The position numbers and the translations under genes are program-made. This document shows positions 50,939-59,693 of a stretch of 64,000 bases of DNA, in pieces. Under the pieces are notes generated by a model. That model worked only from the letters and a program-made list of their open reading frames with translations. It was not told the origin of the DNA and did no database searches. How positions within the stretch are numbered: position 1 is the stretch's first letter; the number at the start of each line of letters is the position of its first letter. The stretch comes from Neorhizobium sp. JUb45 (GTDB lineage Bacteria > Pseudomonadota > Alphaproteobacteria > Rhizobiales > Rhizobiaceae): contig NZ_SLYW01000014.1 of assembly GCF_004343585.1 (NCBI RefSeq), positions 17,595 to 81,594 of the forward strand, read 5' to 3'.

Positions 50939-51074
50939 GGGGTGTTCCTTCCGTGTCTGGTGTGACCTGAAGCTAGGCTGCCCTCACACACGGCGCTCAC
51001 CCATTCCTCCCTGAAACTTGCCTATTTCTGCTTTGGCATTGCGGAGTGGTCTCCACCCTGTCAGGGTCACCGGC

Positions 51075-51956
51075 ATGGAAAAGCAACTTCAGGAACTGCG
51101 CGCGCTGGCATCTTCGGCGGAAAACCGTCGGACCGACACAGGCATCCCCCGCGTCGCCATGGTGCAAGGAGAAATCCCGGAACACAGGCTGTCTGCCGTC
51201 TACGAGCCGATGATCAATCTGATTTTGACCGGATCCAAGACGATGACGGTCGGTGAGCGGACCTTCGCCTACGACCCTGCCACCTACTTCGTCATGTCGG
51301 TCGATCTGCCGGCCGTCGGCTCGGTGCATCCCTCGCCGACCGGAGAGCCATATCTGGCCGTCAGCCTGACGCTTCACCCGCCGACGGTCGCGGCGCTGAT
51401 CGGCGACCTGCCCGTCCCGGTCTGCAGCAAGTTGTTCGGCTCCGGCTTCTCGATCGCGCCGGTCAACGAGGAGTTTCTTGACGCCTGGGTTCGCATGCTG
51501 CGGCTGATGGCGCGGCCGGACGAGATCGCCGTACTTGCGCCGGCTTATGAACGCGAGATCCTGTTTCGCGTGATGCAGGGGCCGCTGGGCTGGATGCTGC
51601 GCGACATCGCCGCTCCCGATGCGGCGCTGTCGCGGATCGGCGTCGCGATTCAGTGGATACGCGAAAACTTTGCAAAACCACTACGGGTCGAAGCGCTCGC
51701 CGAAATGGCAGCGTTGAGCGTTTCGGCGTTCCATCGCCATTTCAAGGCCGTCACGGCGCTCAGCCCGATCCAGTTTCAGAAGCAGGTCCGCCTGTTGCAT
51801 GCACGAACGCTACTGATGGCCGGGGAAGGAAATGCGACCTCGGTGGCGTTCGGCGTTGGATATGAAAGCCCTAACCAGTTCAGCCGAGAATATGCCCGGC
51901 AGTTTGGGCTGCCACCCTCAAAGGATGTGGTGCGGCTGAAGAGCCAAGCCGCATAG
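51075..51956 (+). CDS. AraC family transcriptional regulator (AraC_N type)
   Basis: Regulator of 293 residues from the ATG at 51075. The N-terminal AraC_N domain starts near DTGIPRVAMVQGE, and the C-terminal HTH pair is LAEMAALSVSAFHRHFKAVT and GVGYESPNQFSREYARQFGL. It is a paralogue of the AraC gene at 42609-43520. It is divergent from the SDR-VOC-reductase-SnoaL-SnoaL unit and probably activates it. The frame is open to 51018, but upstream starts lack a ribosome site. Confidence 0.87.
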   Translation: MEKQLQELRALASSAENRRTDTGIPRVAMVQGEIPEHRLSAVYEPMINLILTGSKTMTVGERTFAYDPATYFVMSVDLPAVGSVHPSPTGEPYLAVSLTLHPPTVAALIGDLPVPVCSKLFGSGFSIAPVNEEFLDAWVRMLRLMARPDEIAVLAPAYEREILFRVMQGPLGWMLRDIAAPDAALSRIGVAIQWIRENFAKPLRVEALAEMAALSVSAFHRHFKAVTALSPIQFQKQVRLLHARTLLMAGEGNATSVAFGVGYESPNQFSREYARQFGLPPSKDVVRLKSQAA

Positions 51957-52598
51957 CCTCGCATGCCCCATCACTATCCGGAGCAGGAAACATCTCGGGT
52001 TGGTCTTGAAACGATCTGATCACATGACCCCTCGTACTCGCGCGGTATAAGCCAGATATCATTCGATAGTGGCTGAGACTTTGCGGAACAAAGTGCGCTT
52101 GTGGAAAAGTAGATCACTCATGATCGCAGTTCTTGTTCGTCTTCCACCCTATACTCTACTTCAGGTCCGGGGACTTAATTATGGATATGGCCTCCGACTA
52201 TACCGAGAAGCAAAAGCGCGACGCACATTTCAGTTCACAGGCGTCCCGAAGATATTCAGCGTGATGTTGAGGTATTGGAAGGTCGGTGATCACAACAAGG
52301 CTGAGGACCCTCGCCCTGCCCAGAATGACCGAGACGTCGCCAATCAACCGACTTGATTTGACGACATCCAGTGCTTTCAATTGAGGGCGGTGGTCTTCCG
52401 GCCATTACAATTCAGCATCACCTGATGCGAGCAGATAGACACCGCGAACCTCATGACGCCCATATGTGATGGCCGGACTGAAACCGTGCGACAATTTGTC
52501 TTGAAAGCCGTACGAAGAAGGTTATAAAGTGTACGCACAAGTACACTTTATAACCTTCTTCCCTCCTTGTTAGGGCGGGCTCACTCGAGAAAGACGTC
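51957..52598. other. Gene-poor region upstream of the glucose dehydrogenase gene
   Basis: About 640 nt, more AT-rich than its surroundings, with no supported gene. Its notable content is a 20-bp perfect inverted repeat at 52515-52560. A short open frame at 52069-52356 has no ribosome site and no recognisable product. Confidence 0.4.
52515..52560. promoter_or_regulatory. 20-bp perfect inverted repeat, candidate operator of the glucose dehydrogenase gene
   Basis: AAGAAGGTTATAAAGTGTAC, a 6-nt centre, then its exact complement. The inner part AAAGTGTAC-N6-GTACACTTT looks like a TetR-type operator. It ends 38 nt before the glucose dehydrogenase ATG, so a bound repressor would block the promoter. 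A TetR gene lies just downstream of the dehydrogenase. Confidence 0.65.
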
Positions 52599-54968
52599 AT
52601 GCCACTGCTATCGACCTTCAACGCTCCATTGGGGCGACGAATTTTTGCGCCCATACTTTTCATCTACGGCCTGCTTATAGGGGGAGGTGGAGCCTACCTC
52701 GCATCCCTCGGCGGCTCGCCGTATTACCTGATCGCCGGAGCCTTGCTCGTCATAGCCGCTGTCGGCATTTTCCGGGCAAAAGCTTGGGGCTTCTGGATTT
52801 TCCTAGCGGTTCTGATCGGCACTATCGCATGGTCCCTTTATGAAGCGGGACTGGATTTCTGGCCGCTGGTGGCCAGGCTTTCAGCGGTTGTGATCGTTTC
52901 AATCCCCGCATTTCTGCTGGCAGCCTCTCTACCATCGCTAAACAAACAGCGTTTGGGTTGGTTTAGCGGCTCGGCCGTGATGGCGATCGTCGTAGTAGCG
53001 AGCGCAGTCAACATGTTCTTCCCGCACTCCGTGATCTACAATCCTCGCGGCGCTCAATCCGCTTCCGCCTCCTTGAAACCTGATGAGTTTGGAGACTGGA
53101 ACGCCTATGGACGCACCACGGCCGGAACACGGTTTGCGCCCTTCAATCAAATCAACAAGGATAACGTCCAGGAACTGAAGGTTGCCTGGAGTTATCGTAC
53201 CGGTGAAATGCCAGGCGCAGGCGCGGAATACCAGAACACGCCGTTGCAGGTCGGCAATTCCCTCTATGTGTGCACCCCTCTCAACCAGGTCATCGCTATT
53301 GACGCGGACACCGGCAAGGAGCGTTGGCGCTTCAATCCGCAGGTCGACAACAACGGGACATGGACGCGATGCCGTGGTGTCAGCCACTTCAATGCATCGG
53401 CTTCTCCTTCGAGCGGTGAGCAGGGGCCTTGCATCGACCGCATCGTTACCAGCACAACTGATGGGCGCCTCATCGCACTTGATGCGGCAACAGGGAAACT
53501 TTGCCCGAGTTTCGGAGACAATGGCAGTGCTGATCTGCGCGGTGGTCTGGGTGTCATAAAGAATGCCTACTACGTACCGACTTCTGCGCCGATGATCGCT
53601 GCCGGAAAGATTCTGGTCGGCGGATGGGTTTACGATAACCAGGAAACGAACGAACCTTCTGGCGTCCTTCGCGCATATGACGCGGTGACCGGCAAACTGA
53701 CTTGGGCATGGGATATGGGGCAGCCCGATCTGCCAAACCCTCCACCTGCGGATCACCTCTATACTCGCGGCACCCCCAACGTTTGGAGTGCGCCTGCGTT
53801 CGACGAAAAGCTCGGTCTGGTCTATCTGCCGACAGGCAATGCAACGCCAGACTATTGGGGCGGACATCGTCGTGATTTCGACGACGCCTACAACTCTTCG
53901 GTTGTCGCAGTGGATATCGTAACTGGAAAGCCGAAATGGTCTTTCCAGACCACGCATCACGACCTGTGGGACTACGACGTACCGGCTCAGCCAGCGCTTT
54001 ATGATATGCCTGACGGAAAGGGCGGGACGGTTCCAGCTTTGGTTCAGATCACCAAGCGAGGGCAGATTTTCGTCCTTGACCGACGCGATGGCACACCGAT
54101 CAAGAAGGTAGAGGAACGTCCCGTTCCGCAGGGGCCTGCCCCTGGCGATAGACTTTCGCCAACCCAACCTTACTCCGTGGAAATGCCTTTGATCGGCCTT
54201 CCCCATCTGACAGAAGCGGATATGTGGGGCGCAACGCCATTCGATCAGTTGGCTTGCCGGATTGCCTTCAAGCAGCTGCGTTACGATGGGGACTTCACAC
54301 CCCCGCGTCTGAATTCGACCAGCCTTCAGCATCCTGGAAACTTCGGAGGCATGAATTGGGGTAGTGCTGCGATCGACGAAGATCAGGGCCTTCTATTTGT
54401 TAACGACATCAGACTGCCGCTTACCGTTGAGCTGGTGGAGCCGCGTCCTGCGAACTCCGAGGCGGTCAAAGGCGGCCATGAGGGCAAGAACCTTTATTCC
54501 GCTCAGAATGGTACGCCGTTTGGCGTTGTAAATTCTCCTTTCATGTCACCTCTCGGGATCCCTTGCGTTCGACCGCCGTTTGGCACCATCTCGGCCGTCG
54601 ACCTTCACAGCGGCAAGCTCGTATGGCAGCGTCCGGCTGGGACTGTTAGCGACACAGTGATGGCGGGGGTGAAAGTTGGTCTTCCGATTCCGCTCGGCAT
54701 GCCGACCTTAGGCGGCCCAATGTCAACACGATCGGGTTTGGTTTTCTACGCCGGTACGCAGGACTATTATTTGCGCGCCTTCGACGAACGCGACGGAAGA
54801 GAACTTTGGAAGGCAAGGCTTCCAGTTGGCACGCAGGGCACACCAATGACTTACGTCTCGCCCACAACCGGCAAACAGTATGTTGTGATTGTTGCAGGCG
54901 GTGCGAGACAGTCGCCTGACCGCGGTGATTACGTGGTGGCGTTCGCATTGCCCTCGCAAAGGCAATGA
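52599..54968 (+). CDS. gcd: Membrane-bound PQQ-dependent glucose dehydrogenase (glucose/quinate/shikimate family)
   Basis: Quinoprotein of 789 residues. The N-terminal 140 residues hold about five TM helices (IFAPILFIYGLLIGGGGAYL first), then an eight-blade PQQ propeller in the periplasm. Typical blocks are GDWNAYGRTTAGTRFAPFNQ, TTHHDLWDYDVPAQPALYDM (with the conserved catalytic Asp) and GTPMTYVSPTTGKQYVVIVA. It oxidises glucose, or quinate/shikimate in sister enzymes, and passes electrons to ubiquinone. PQQ genes are not in this window. The operator-like repeat upstream suggests tight control. Confidence 0.92.
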   Translation: MPLLSTFNAPLGRRIFAPILFIYGLLIGGGGAYLASLGGSPYYLIAGALLVIAAVGIFRAKAWGFWIFLAVLIGTIAWSLYEAGLDFWPLVARLSAVVIVSIPAFLLAASLPSLNKQRLGWFSGSAVMAIVVVASAVNMFFPHSVIYNPRGAQSASASLKPDEFGDWNAYGRTTAGTRFAPFNQINKDNVQELKVAWSYRTGEMPGAGAEYQNTPLQVGNSLYVCTPLNQVIAIDADTGKERWRFNPQVDNNGTWTRCRGVSHFNASASPSSGEQGPCIDRIVTSTTDGRLIALDAATGKLCPSFGDNGSADLRGGLGVIKNAYYVPTSAPMIAAGKILVGGWVYDNQETNEPSGVLRAYDAVTGKLTWAWDMGQPDLPNPPPADHLYTRGTPNVWSAPAFDEKLGLVYLPTGNATPDYWGGHRRDFDDAYNSSVVAVDIVTGKPKWSFQTTHHDLWDYDVPAQPALYDMPDGKGGTVPALVQITKRGQIFVLDRRDGTPIKKVEERPVPQGPAPGDRLSPTQPYSVEMPLIGLPHLTEADMWGATPFDQLACRIAFKQLRYDGDFTPPRLNSTSLQHPGNFGGMNWGSAAIDEDQGLLFVNDIRLPLTVELVEPRPANSEAVKGGHEGKNLYSAQNGTPFGVVNSPFMSPLGIPCVRPPFGTISAVDLHSGKLVWQRPAGTVSDTVMAGVKVGLPIPLGMPTLGGPMSTRSGLVFYAGTQDYYLRAFDERDGRELWKARLPVGTQGTPMTYVSPTTGKQYVVIVAGGARQSPDRGDYVVAFALPSQRQ

Positions 54969-55160
54969 TCAGCTAATCCTCGACAAAACCCGAAACTCCC
55001 ATCGCGTAGCAGTGGAAACGGTGGAGTTTCAGAAGATGTTCGCAGTGCCTCCGCTGCGAACATCCAAAACCGCGTGCCTGTATAGAAATCGAGCGGACAG
55101 CTCTATCCTCGCCGCGTTGGTTGGATTGTTATGAAGCAAACCGTCTCAAAGACAAAAGTG

Positions 55161-55850
55161 TCATCCGACTGGACCTCGTCCAGACCCATTGACTGTTAGC
55201 TCGTATTGAGCACGGAAGATGTTGCTGACGATTTCGACCGTGTACGTAATGCGATCCTGGTCAGGGCGAACTCGCAACACAGCTGCTTCACTCATTAGAC
55301 GGAACACCAGGGCTCCCTGCACGACGTCCGCAAATGCGTCGATTTCCGCCTCGCTCATTCCGCCAGTCGGCAGATGGATGAACAGAAAATCACGAAAAAC
55401 CTTCGAAACGGTTGCGAGACCTCGTTCGTACCAGATACGCCCGATTGCTGGAAACCGCGCACTGTTTCCCATGACAAGGCGATAGAACTGGAGCTGCCGA
55501 TCCGAGAGCGCGAGTTCAACCAAAGCGAGCGCAAGCCGCCTGAAGCTCAGGTGGACGTCAGTGCCAGATAAATCGAGCGAGCGCAGGTCTCGTTCGTATC
55601 CAGCACAAATGTATTCTGTCACGGCCTCAAGAAGCGATTCCTTGTTCCCGAACTGGCGGTATAAAGTGACTTTTGACCCTCCTGTAACGGCGATGACGTC
55701 ATCAAGCCGAAGATCGTCGTAGCCGTGCTCGAGGAAAAGGTTGGCCGCGACCTGCAAGAAAGCGTCAGTGCGTTTCTTTCCTTTCGGCGTAACCGGTCTG
55801 CCTGTATTCTCTCTTTTGGTGGCCAATTTATTCCCAATGCTCTTCGTCAA
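55161..55850 (-). CDS. TetR family transcriptional regulator
   Basis: Repressor of 229 residues starting at a TTG (55850). A long basic tail (ATKRENTGRPVTPKGKKRT) precedes the HTH (LRLDDVIAVTGGSKVTLYRQ, about 47-66), and the C-terminal part resembles the AefR-like TetR_C domain. It is convergent with the PQQ dehydrogenase gene and the closest regulator to the palindrome upstream of it. A 9-bp inverted repeat touches its own start, consistent with autoregulation. Effector unknown. Confidence 0.85.
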   Translation of the reverse strand: MTKSIGNKLATKRENTGRPVTPKGKKRTDAFLQVAANLFLEHGYDDLRLDDVIAVTGGSKVTLYRQFGNKESLLEAVTEYICAGYERDLRSLDLSGTDVHLSFRRLALALVELALSDRQLQFYRLVMGNSARFPAIGRIWYERGLATVSKVFRDFLFIHLPTGGMSEAEIDAFADVVQGALVFRLMSEAAVLRVRPDQDRITYTVEIVSNIFRAQYELTVNGSGRGPVG

Positions 55851-55851
55851 A

Positions 55852-55874
55852 GACCTGTGATCAGCTCACAGGTC
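55852..55874. promoter_or_regulatory. Inverted repeat at the tetR start
   Basis: GACCTGTGA and TCACAGGTC with a 5-nt centre lie immediately upstream of the tetR start codon. It could be an operator or block ribosome access. It differs in sequence from the 52515-52560 palindrome. Confidence 0.45.
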
Positions 55875-55970
55875 GGTCCTCGCTTTACCCGACTGCTCCG
55901 AAGAACCCAAATCCCATGGCCCGGATTGTCGCACGTTTCAAGCGATATGCATGCGTACAGCGATCCCTCG

Positions 55971-56891
55971 TCAAGGATGAAAGCCCGAGTTGTCGAGCCG
56001 CGCCACTTGCACCAATGCATCAATCAGCACCCTAAGTTTCGGCTTGACATATCGCGACTGTGGCCAGACCACGTGGATCGGCATTTCAGCGCCTGCGTGC
56101 TGTTCGAGCACGGGGACAAGCGCGCCGCTCCTCAGATGCTCTCCGACCAGCCATGTCGGGAGCTGCGACAGGCCGCAGCCCGCCAGAACGGCGTCGACCA
56201 TCGCCATTCCGTCGTTGAATTCGTGGCGACCTTTCACCTCCTGCATGAATGTTGAGCCATCTTTCGATTTCATCAGCCAGCTCATGCGTTGGTCCCTGCG
56301 GATGCCGCCGATGCAATCTCTCTCCAGGAGTTCAGCCTCATCGCGTGGAACACCGTTTTCGGCGAGATAGCTCGGCGACGCACAGATCACCAAGCGCTGT
56401 GACCCGAGGCGACGTGCCACCAGTCCGGTGTCGTCGCGCAGTTCCCCGATCCTGACGGCGACGTCGGTTCCCTCGGCAAAGATATCAACCAGCCGCTCCG
56501 AGAAGGTGACGGACAGATCCAGCCTCGGATGGAGCCGAGAAAGATCGAGCACGGTTGGCAGGACGTGCCGCCTGCCGAATGCTCCCGGTAGATCAATGCG
56601 CACCCTGCCGACAGGAACGCTCCGGCCGACGGCGATCGTGCCTTCTGCGCTTTCGAGCTCGTCGAGAACGTTCATGCAGGCCGCGAGATAGGCCTCGCCT
56701 TCGTTCGTCAGTGTCAGGCTCCGGGTCGTCCGGTGCAGTAGCTTCGTTCCAAGTCGTGCCTCGAGGCGAGAAACGCTCTTGCCGACCGCCGACGCGGTGA
56801 TTCCAAGGGCAGCAGCGGCCGCCGAGAAGCTTCCGGCCCGGACAGTCTCCGCAAACTCTGTCAGGCCATCAAACCTGTTTCCGATGCTCAT
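55971..56891 (-). CDS. LysR family transcriptional regulator
   Basis: LTTR of 306 residues. The HTH (FSAAAAALGITASAVGKSVS, about 22-41) is followed by RLEARLGTKLLHRTTRSLTL and a substrate-binding domain of the DsdA/AaeR-like CrgA group. It is divergent from the LLM-OYE-SnoaL cluster with a 95-nt gap, so it is the likely regulator of that redox cluster. The effector may be an electrophile or quinone, by analogy with similar LysR-OYE pairs (inference). Confidence 0.88.
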   Translation of the reverse strand: MSIGNRFDGLTEFAETVRAGSFSAAAAALGITASAVGKSVSRLEARLGTKLLHRTTRSLTLTNEGEAYLAACMNVLDELESAEGTIAVGRSVPVGRVRIDLPGAFGRRHVLPTVLDLSRLHPRLDLSVTFSERLVDIFAEGTDVAVRIGELRDDTGLVARRLGSQRLVICASPSYLAENGVPRDEAELLERDCIGGIRRDQRMSWLMKSKDGSTFMQEVKGRHEFNDGMAMVDAVLAGCGLSQLPTWLVGEHLRSGALVPVLEQHAGAEMPIHVVWPQSRYVKPKLRVLIDALVQVARLDNSGFHP

Positions 56892-56986
56892 TACGGAATT
56901 CTACGATCAAATGAACGGAATGTGAAGCGTATTATAGTTGCGAAGAGATCGGAATATATCTGTCTGCGACACCAAGGAGTTTCGCC

Positions 56987-58015
56987 ATGACAGTGAATTG
57001 GAATCTGGAGACCAAAGTCGGCGTAACCGTTGCGTCACCGATCCATCATCCGGGCAACCGCCGCCTCTTCGCCAGGAACCGCCTGACCGTCGGTCTGATC
57101 ATGCCGCTGGAAACGCACCCCGACACCCCTGCCCCAACCATGCGCAACCATATCCAGATGGCGCAGAAAGCGGACGAGTCCGGTATTGGCGCGCTATGGA
57201 TGCGCGACGTGCCGTTCTACGATCCGACCTACGGTGACACCGGCCAGGTCTTCGAGCCGCTGATTTATATCGCGACGCTCGCAGTCGCCACGAAGTCGAT
57301 CGCGCTGGGCACGGCTGGAATCGTCCTGCCGCTTCGCGAACCAAAAATGCTGGCGAAGCAGGTAACCTCGCTCGATCACCTCTCAGGCGGCCGCATGCTG
57401 CTTGGCCTGTCGTCCGGCGATCGCCCTGCAGAATATCCGCTGTTCGGCATCGACTTCACCAGCAGAGGCGAGCGTTTTCGCGATGCCTACGAAGTCTACC
57501 GGACCATTACCGACGAGGACTTCCCGACCTTTCGGTCCGAACGCTTTGGCGTGGCGTATGGCCACGTCGATCTGCTTCCAAAACCGCCCTTCGACCGGAC
57601 ACCCTCGATCGCCATCGGTCGCGCGCAGCAATCCATCGAATGGATCGCCGAACATATGGACGGTTTCATTGCGCCCGCGCCGGCGGTCGAGAACCTGTCC
57701 GTCTTCGCCGGAGAATGGGCTAACCTCGTGCAATCCGTCCGTGGTGAGCAGACGTTTAAGCCGATCGGCATGGCGGGTTATCTCGATCTCGTCGAGGACC
57801 GGCACCACCCTTTCGAGCGAATGCGGGCAGGTTTCCGAACGGGATCTATCGCGCTCGCCGAATTCCTGGAAACGGCGCGGGCTGCAGGCGTCAATCACGC
57901 CGCGCTCAATCCGAAGGTCAGCCGCAGGCCCTACGATGAACTGATGGCTGACCTCGCGGAAAATGTCCTGCCGCATTTCCCTTCCATCGTCACGAATTCG
58001 AAAGAAGTATCATGA
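56987..58015 (+). CDS. LLM class flavin-dependent oxidoreductase (BA3436-like)
   Basis: Luciferase-like monooxygenase-fold protein, 342 residues. RLTVGLIMPLETHPDTPAPT opens the barrel. DESGIGALWMRDVPFYDPTY and LDHLSGGRMLLGLSSGDRPA are typical of the BA3436-type subfamily, which uses FMN or a related flavin. Its ATG has AAGGAG upstream. The stop overlaps the next start (ATGA), coupling it to an old-yellow-enzyme reductase. Substrate unknown. Confidence 0.85.
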   Translation: MTVNWNLETKVGVTVASPIHHPGNRRLFARNRLTVGLIMPLETHPDTPAPTMRNHIQMAQKADESGIGALWMRDVPFYDPTYGDTGQVFEPLIYIATLAVATKSIALGTAGIVLPLREPKMLAKQVTSLDHLSGGRMLLGLSSGDRPAEYPLFGIDFTSRGERFRDAYEVYRTITDEDFPTFRSERFGVAYGHVDLLPKPPFDRTPSIAIGRAQQSIEWIAEHMDGFIAPAPAVENLSVFAGEWANLVQSVRGEQTFKPIGMAGYLDLVEDRHHPFERMRAGFRTGSIALAEFLETARAAGVNHAALNPKVSRRPYDELMADLAENVLPHFPSIVTNSKEVS

Positions 58016-59130
58016 CCTCCCTGTTCGAACCCTATGATCTCGCCGGACTTCGCTTGTCGAACCGGATCCTGATGGCGCCGATGACCCGCGCCCGTGCAAT
58101 GAATGACACTCCCGATGAACTCACCGCTCTCTATTACAGTCAGCGTGCGGGGGCTGGGCTGATCGTTAGTGAAGGTGCGCCCATCTCGATCGAAGGGCGC
58201 GGGTACTTGTTCAATCCCGGCCTCTACACGCCTGAGCAGGCGAAAGGCTGGCGGACGGTGACCGATGCCGTTCATGCCGCTGGCGGCCGCATCTTCGCGC
58301 AGCTCTGGCATGTGGGCCGGGTGTCGCATACCTCGCTGCAGAAAGACGGCGCGGCTCCTGTCTCTTCGACATCTGCTCGTGCAGAGAACAGCAACGCCTT
58401 TACTTACGACGCGGATGGCAACCCCGCCAACGTACCCGCCAGCATGCCGAGAGCGATCGAAACGGCTGAGGTGGCGCGGGTCACCCAGGATTTCGTCAGA
58501 GCGGCGCGGATGGCGATCGATGCCGGCTTCGACGGCGTCGAGCTGCACGGCGCAAACGGTTATCTTTTCGATCAGTTCATCAATGGCGCAGTCAACGATC
58601 GCACCGACAAGTATGGCGGGTCGATCGACAACCGGCTGCGCTTCCTGCTGGAGACAATGGACGCCGTGTCAGACGCAGTCGGTGGAAACCGTGTTGGTGT
58701 CCGCATCTCGCCGTTCGGCCGCCTCTACGATATGCGGCCATTCGATGACGAGGCCGAAACCTGGCTTTGCCTGGCGGAAGAACTGAATTTCCGCAAACCA
58801 GCCTATGTGCATCTGAGCGACCAGCTCACCATGGGATTGCCGGGGATCCCGGATGGGTTTGCGGCCTCCTTCTGCGACGGTTTCCGCGGCACGTTGATCG
58901 CGGCCGGTGGCTTCGATCGAGAAAAGGGCGAAAAAGCGATCGCAGAAGGCCACCTGTCTCTGATCGCGATCGGCAAGGATTTCATATCCAACCCTGATCT
59001 CGTCGAGCGGATGAAGAACGGCTGGCCTTTGGCCGAACCCGATCGCGCCACCTTCTACGGCCAGTGGGGCGAGAAGGGTTACACGGACTATCCGAGCTAC
59101 AAGCCAGGCAAGGACGCTCACGGTTACTAG
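58012..59130 (+). CDS. Alkene reductase, old yellow enzyme family (NemA/xenobiotic-reductase-like)
   Basis: FMN-dependent ene-reductase, 372 residues. MAPMTRARA, a substrate His-Asn pair (LHGANGYLFDQF) and DKYGGSIDNRLRF are the family landmarks. Members reduce activated C=C bonds, N-ethylmaleimide, nitrate esters and nitroaromatics using NAD(P)H. It is translationally coupled to the preceding LLM gene. It lies in a LysR-controlled unit with SnoaL-like proteins, suggesting reductive handling of unsaturated aromatic compounds. Confidence 0.92.
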   Translation: MTSLFEPYDLAGLRLSNRILMAPMTRARAMNDTPDELTALYYSQRAGAGLIVSEGAPISIEGRGYLFNPGLYTPEQAKGWRTVTDAVHAAGGRIFAQLWHVGRVSHTSLQKDGAAPVSSTSARAENSNAFTYDADGNPANVPASMPRAIETAEVARVTQDFVRAARMAIDAGFDGVELHGANGYLFDQFINGAVNDRTDKYGGSIDNRLRFLLETMDAVSDAVGGNRVGVRISPFGRLYDMRPFDDEAETWLCLAEELNFRKPAYVHLSDQLTMGLPGIPDGFAASFCDGFRGTLIAAGGFDREKGEKAIAEGHLSLIAIGKDFISNPDLVERMKNGWPLAEPDRATFYGQWGEKGYTDYPSYKPGKDAHGY

Positions 59131-59178
59131 AACCCTGACCGCCATCCAGTTCTCCCAATCTCACCATTCAGGAACGCC

Positions 59179-59670
59179 ATGACCGACGACCGCATCCAGA
59201 AACTCCTCGACACTGAGGAGATCCGTAATCTCCGCACGCTCTACAGCCACTACCTCGACAGCGCCAATGTCGATGGCCTCGAAAACGTTTTCACGCAGGA
59301 CGCCGTCGTCGAGGTGACGGTCGGCAGCATGCGCGGGCTGGAAGAAATCCGCGAAGGCCTCGGCGGTGCGATATCCCTGTTCGACCGGGACAAGCGCGGC
59401 AACTACCCGTTCCTGCACGCGGTCACCAACCACTGGGTCAAGATTACCGGACCGGATGTCGCCGAAGGTCGTTGCTACCTGATCGATTTTGAGACCGCCT
59501 CCAAGCCCGATCCCAATCCGCTTCTGCTGCTGGGTCTCTATTCCGACCAGTACCGCCGCGTCGACGGCGAGTGGCGGATCAGCCGCTCGCGGCTAGAAAC
59601 GGTATGGCCGGAGCGTGGCGAAACTGTCTCCAGCTTCGACCCCGCTAATGCCATGACCCTCCCCGCTTAA
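59179..59670 (+). CDS. SnoaL-like / NTF2-fold protein
   Basis: NTF2-fold protein, 163 residues: DRIQKLLDTEEIRNLRTLYS, then TQDAVVEVTVGSMRGLEEIR and a sheet containing HAVTNHWVKI (His common in the SnoaL_4 ligand pocket). Members of this group include dehydratase-like and aromatic-ring-degradation proteins. It lies 48 nt after the OYE gene on the same strand and is followed by a tandem SnoaL protein. Confidence 0.82.
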   Translation: MTDDRIQKLLDTEEIRNLRTLYSHYLDSANVDGLENVFTQDAVVEVTVGSMRGLEEIREGLGGAISLFDRDKRGNYPFLHAVTNHWVKITGPDVAEGRCYLIDFETASKPDPNPLLLLGLYSDQYRRVDGEWRISRSRLETVWPERGETVSSFDPANAMTLPA

Positions 59671-59693
59671 TAGAAACTCCAGGATCCGTTCCC

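Noticed and set aside
52069..52356. 95-residue frame upstream of the glucose dehydrogenase gene
   Set aside because: No ribosome site and no recognisable product; the region is AT-rich and looks non-coding.
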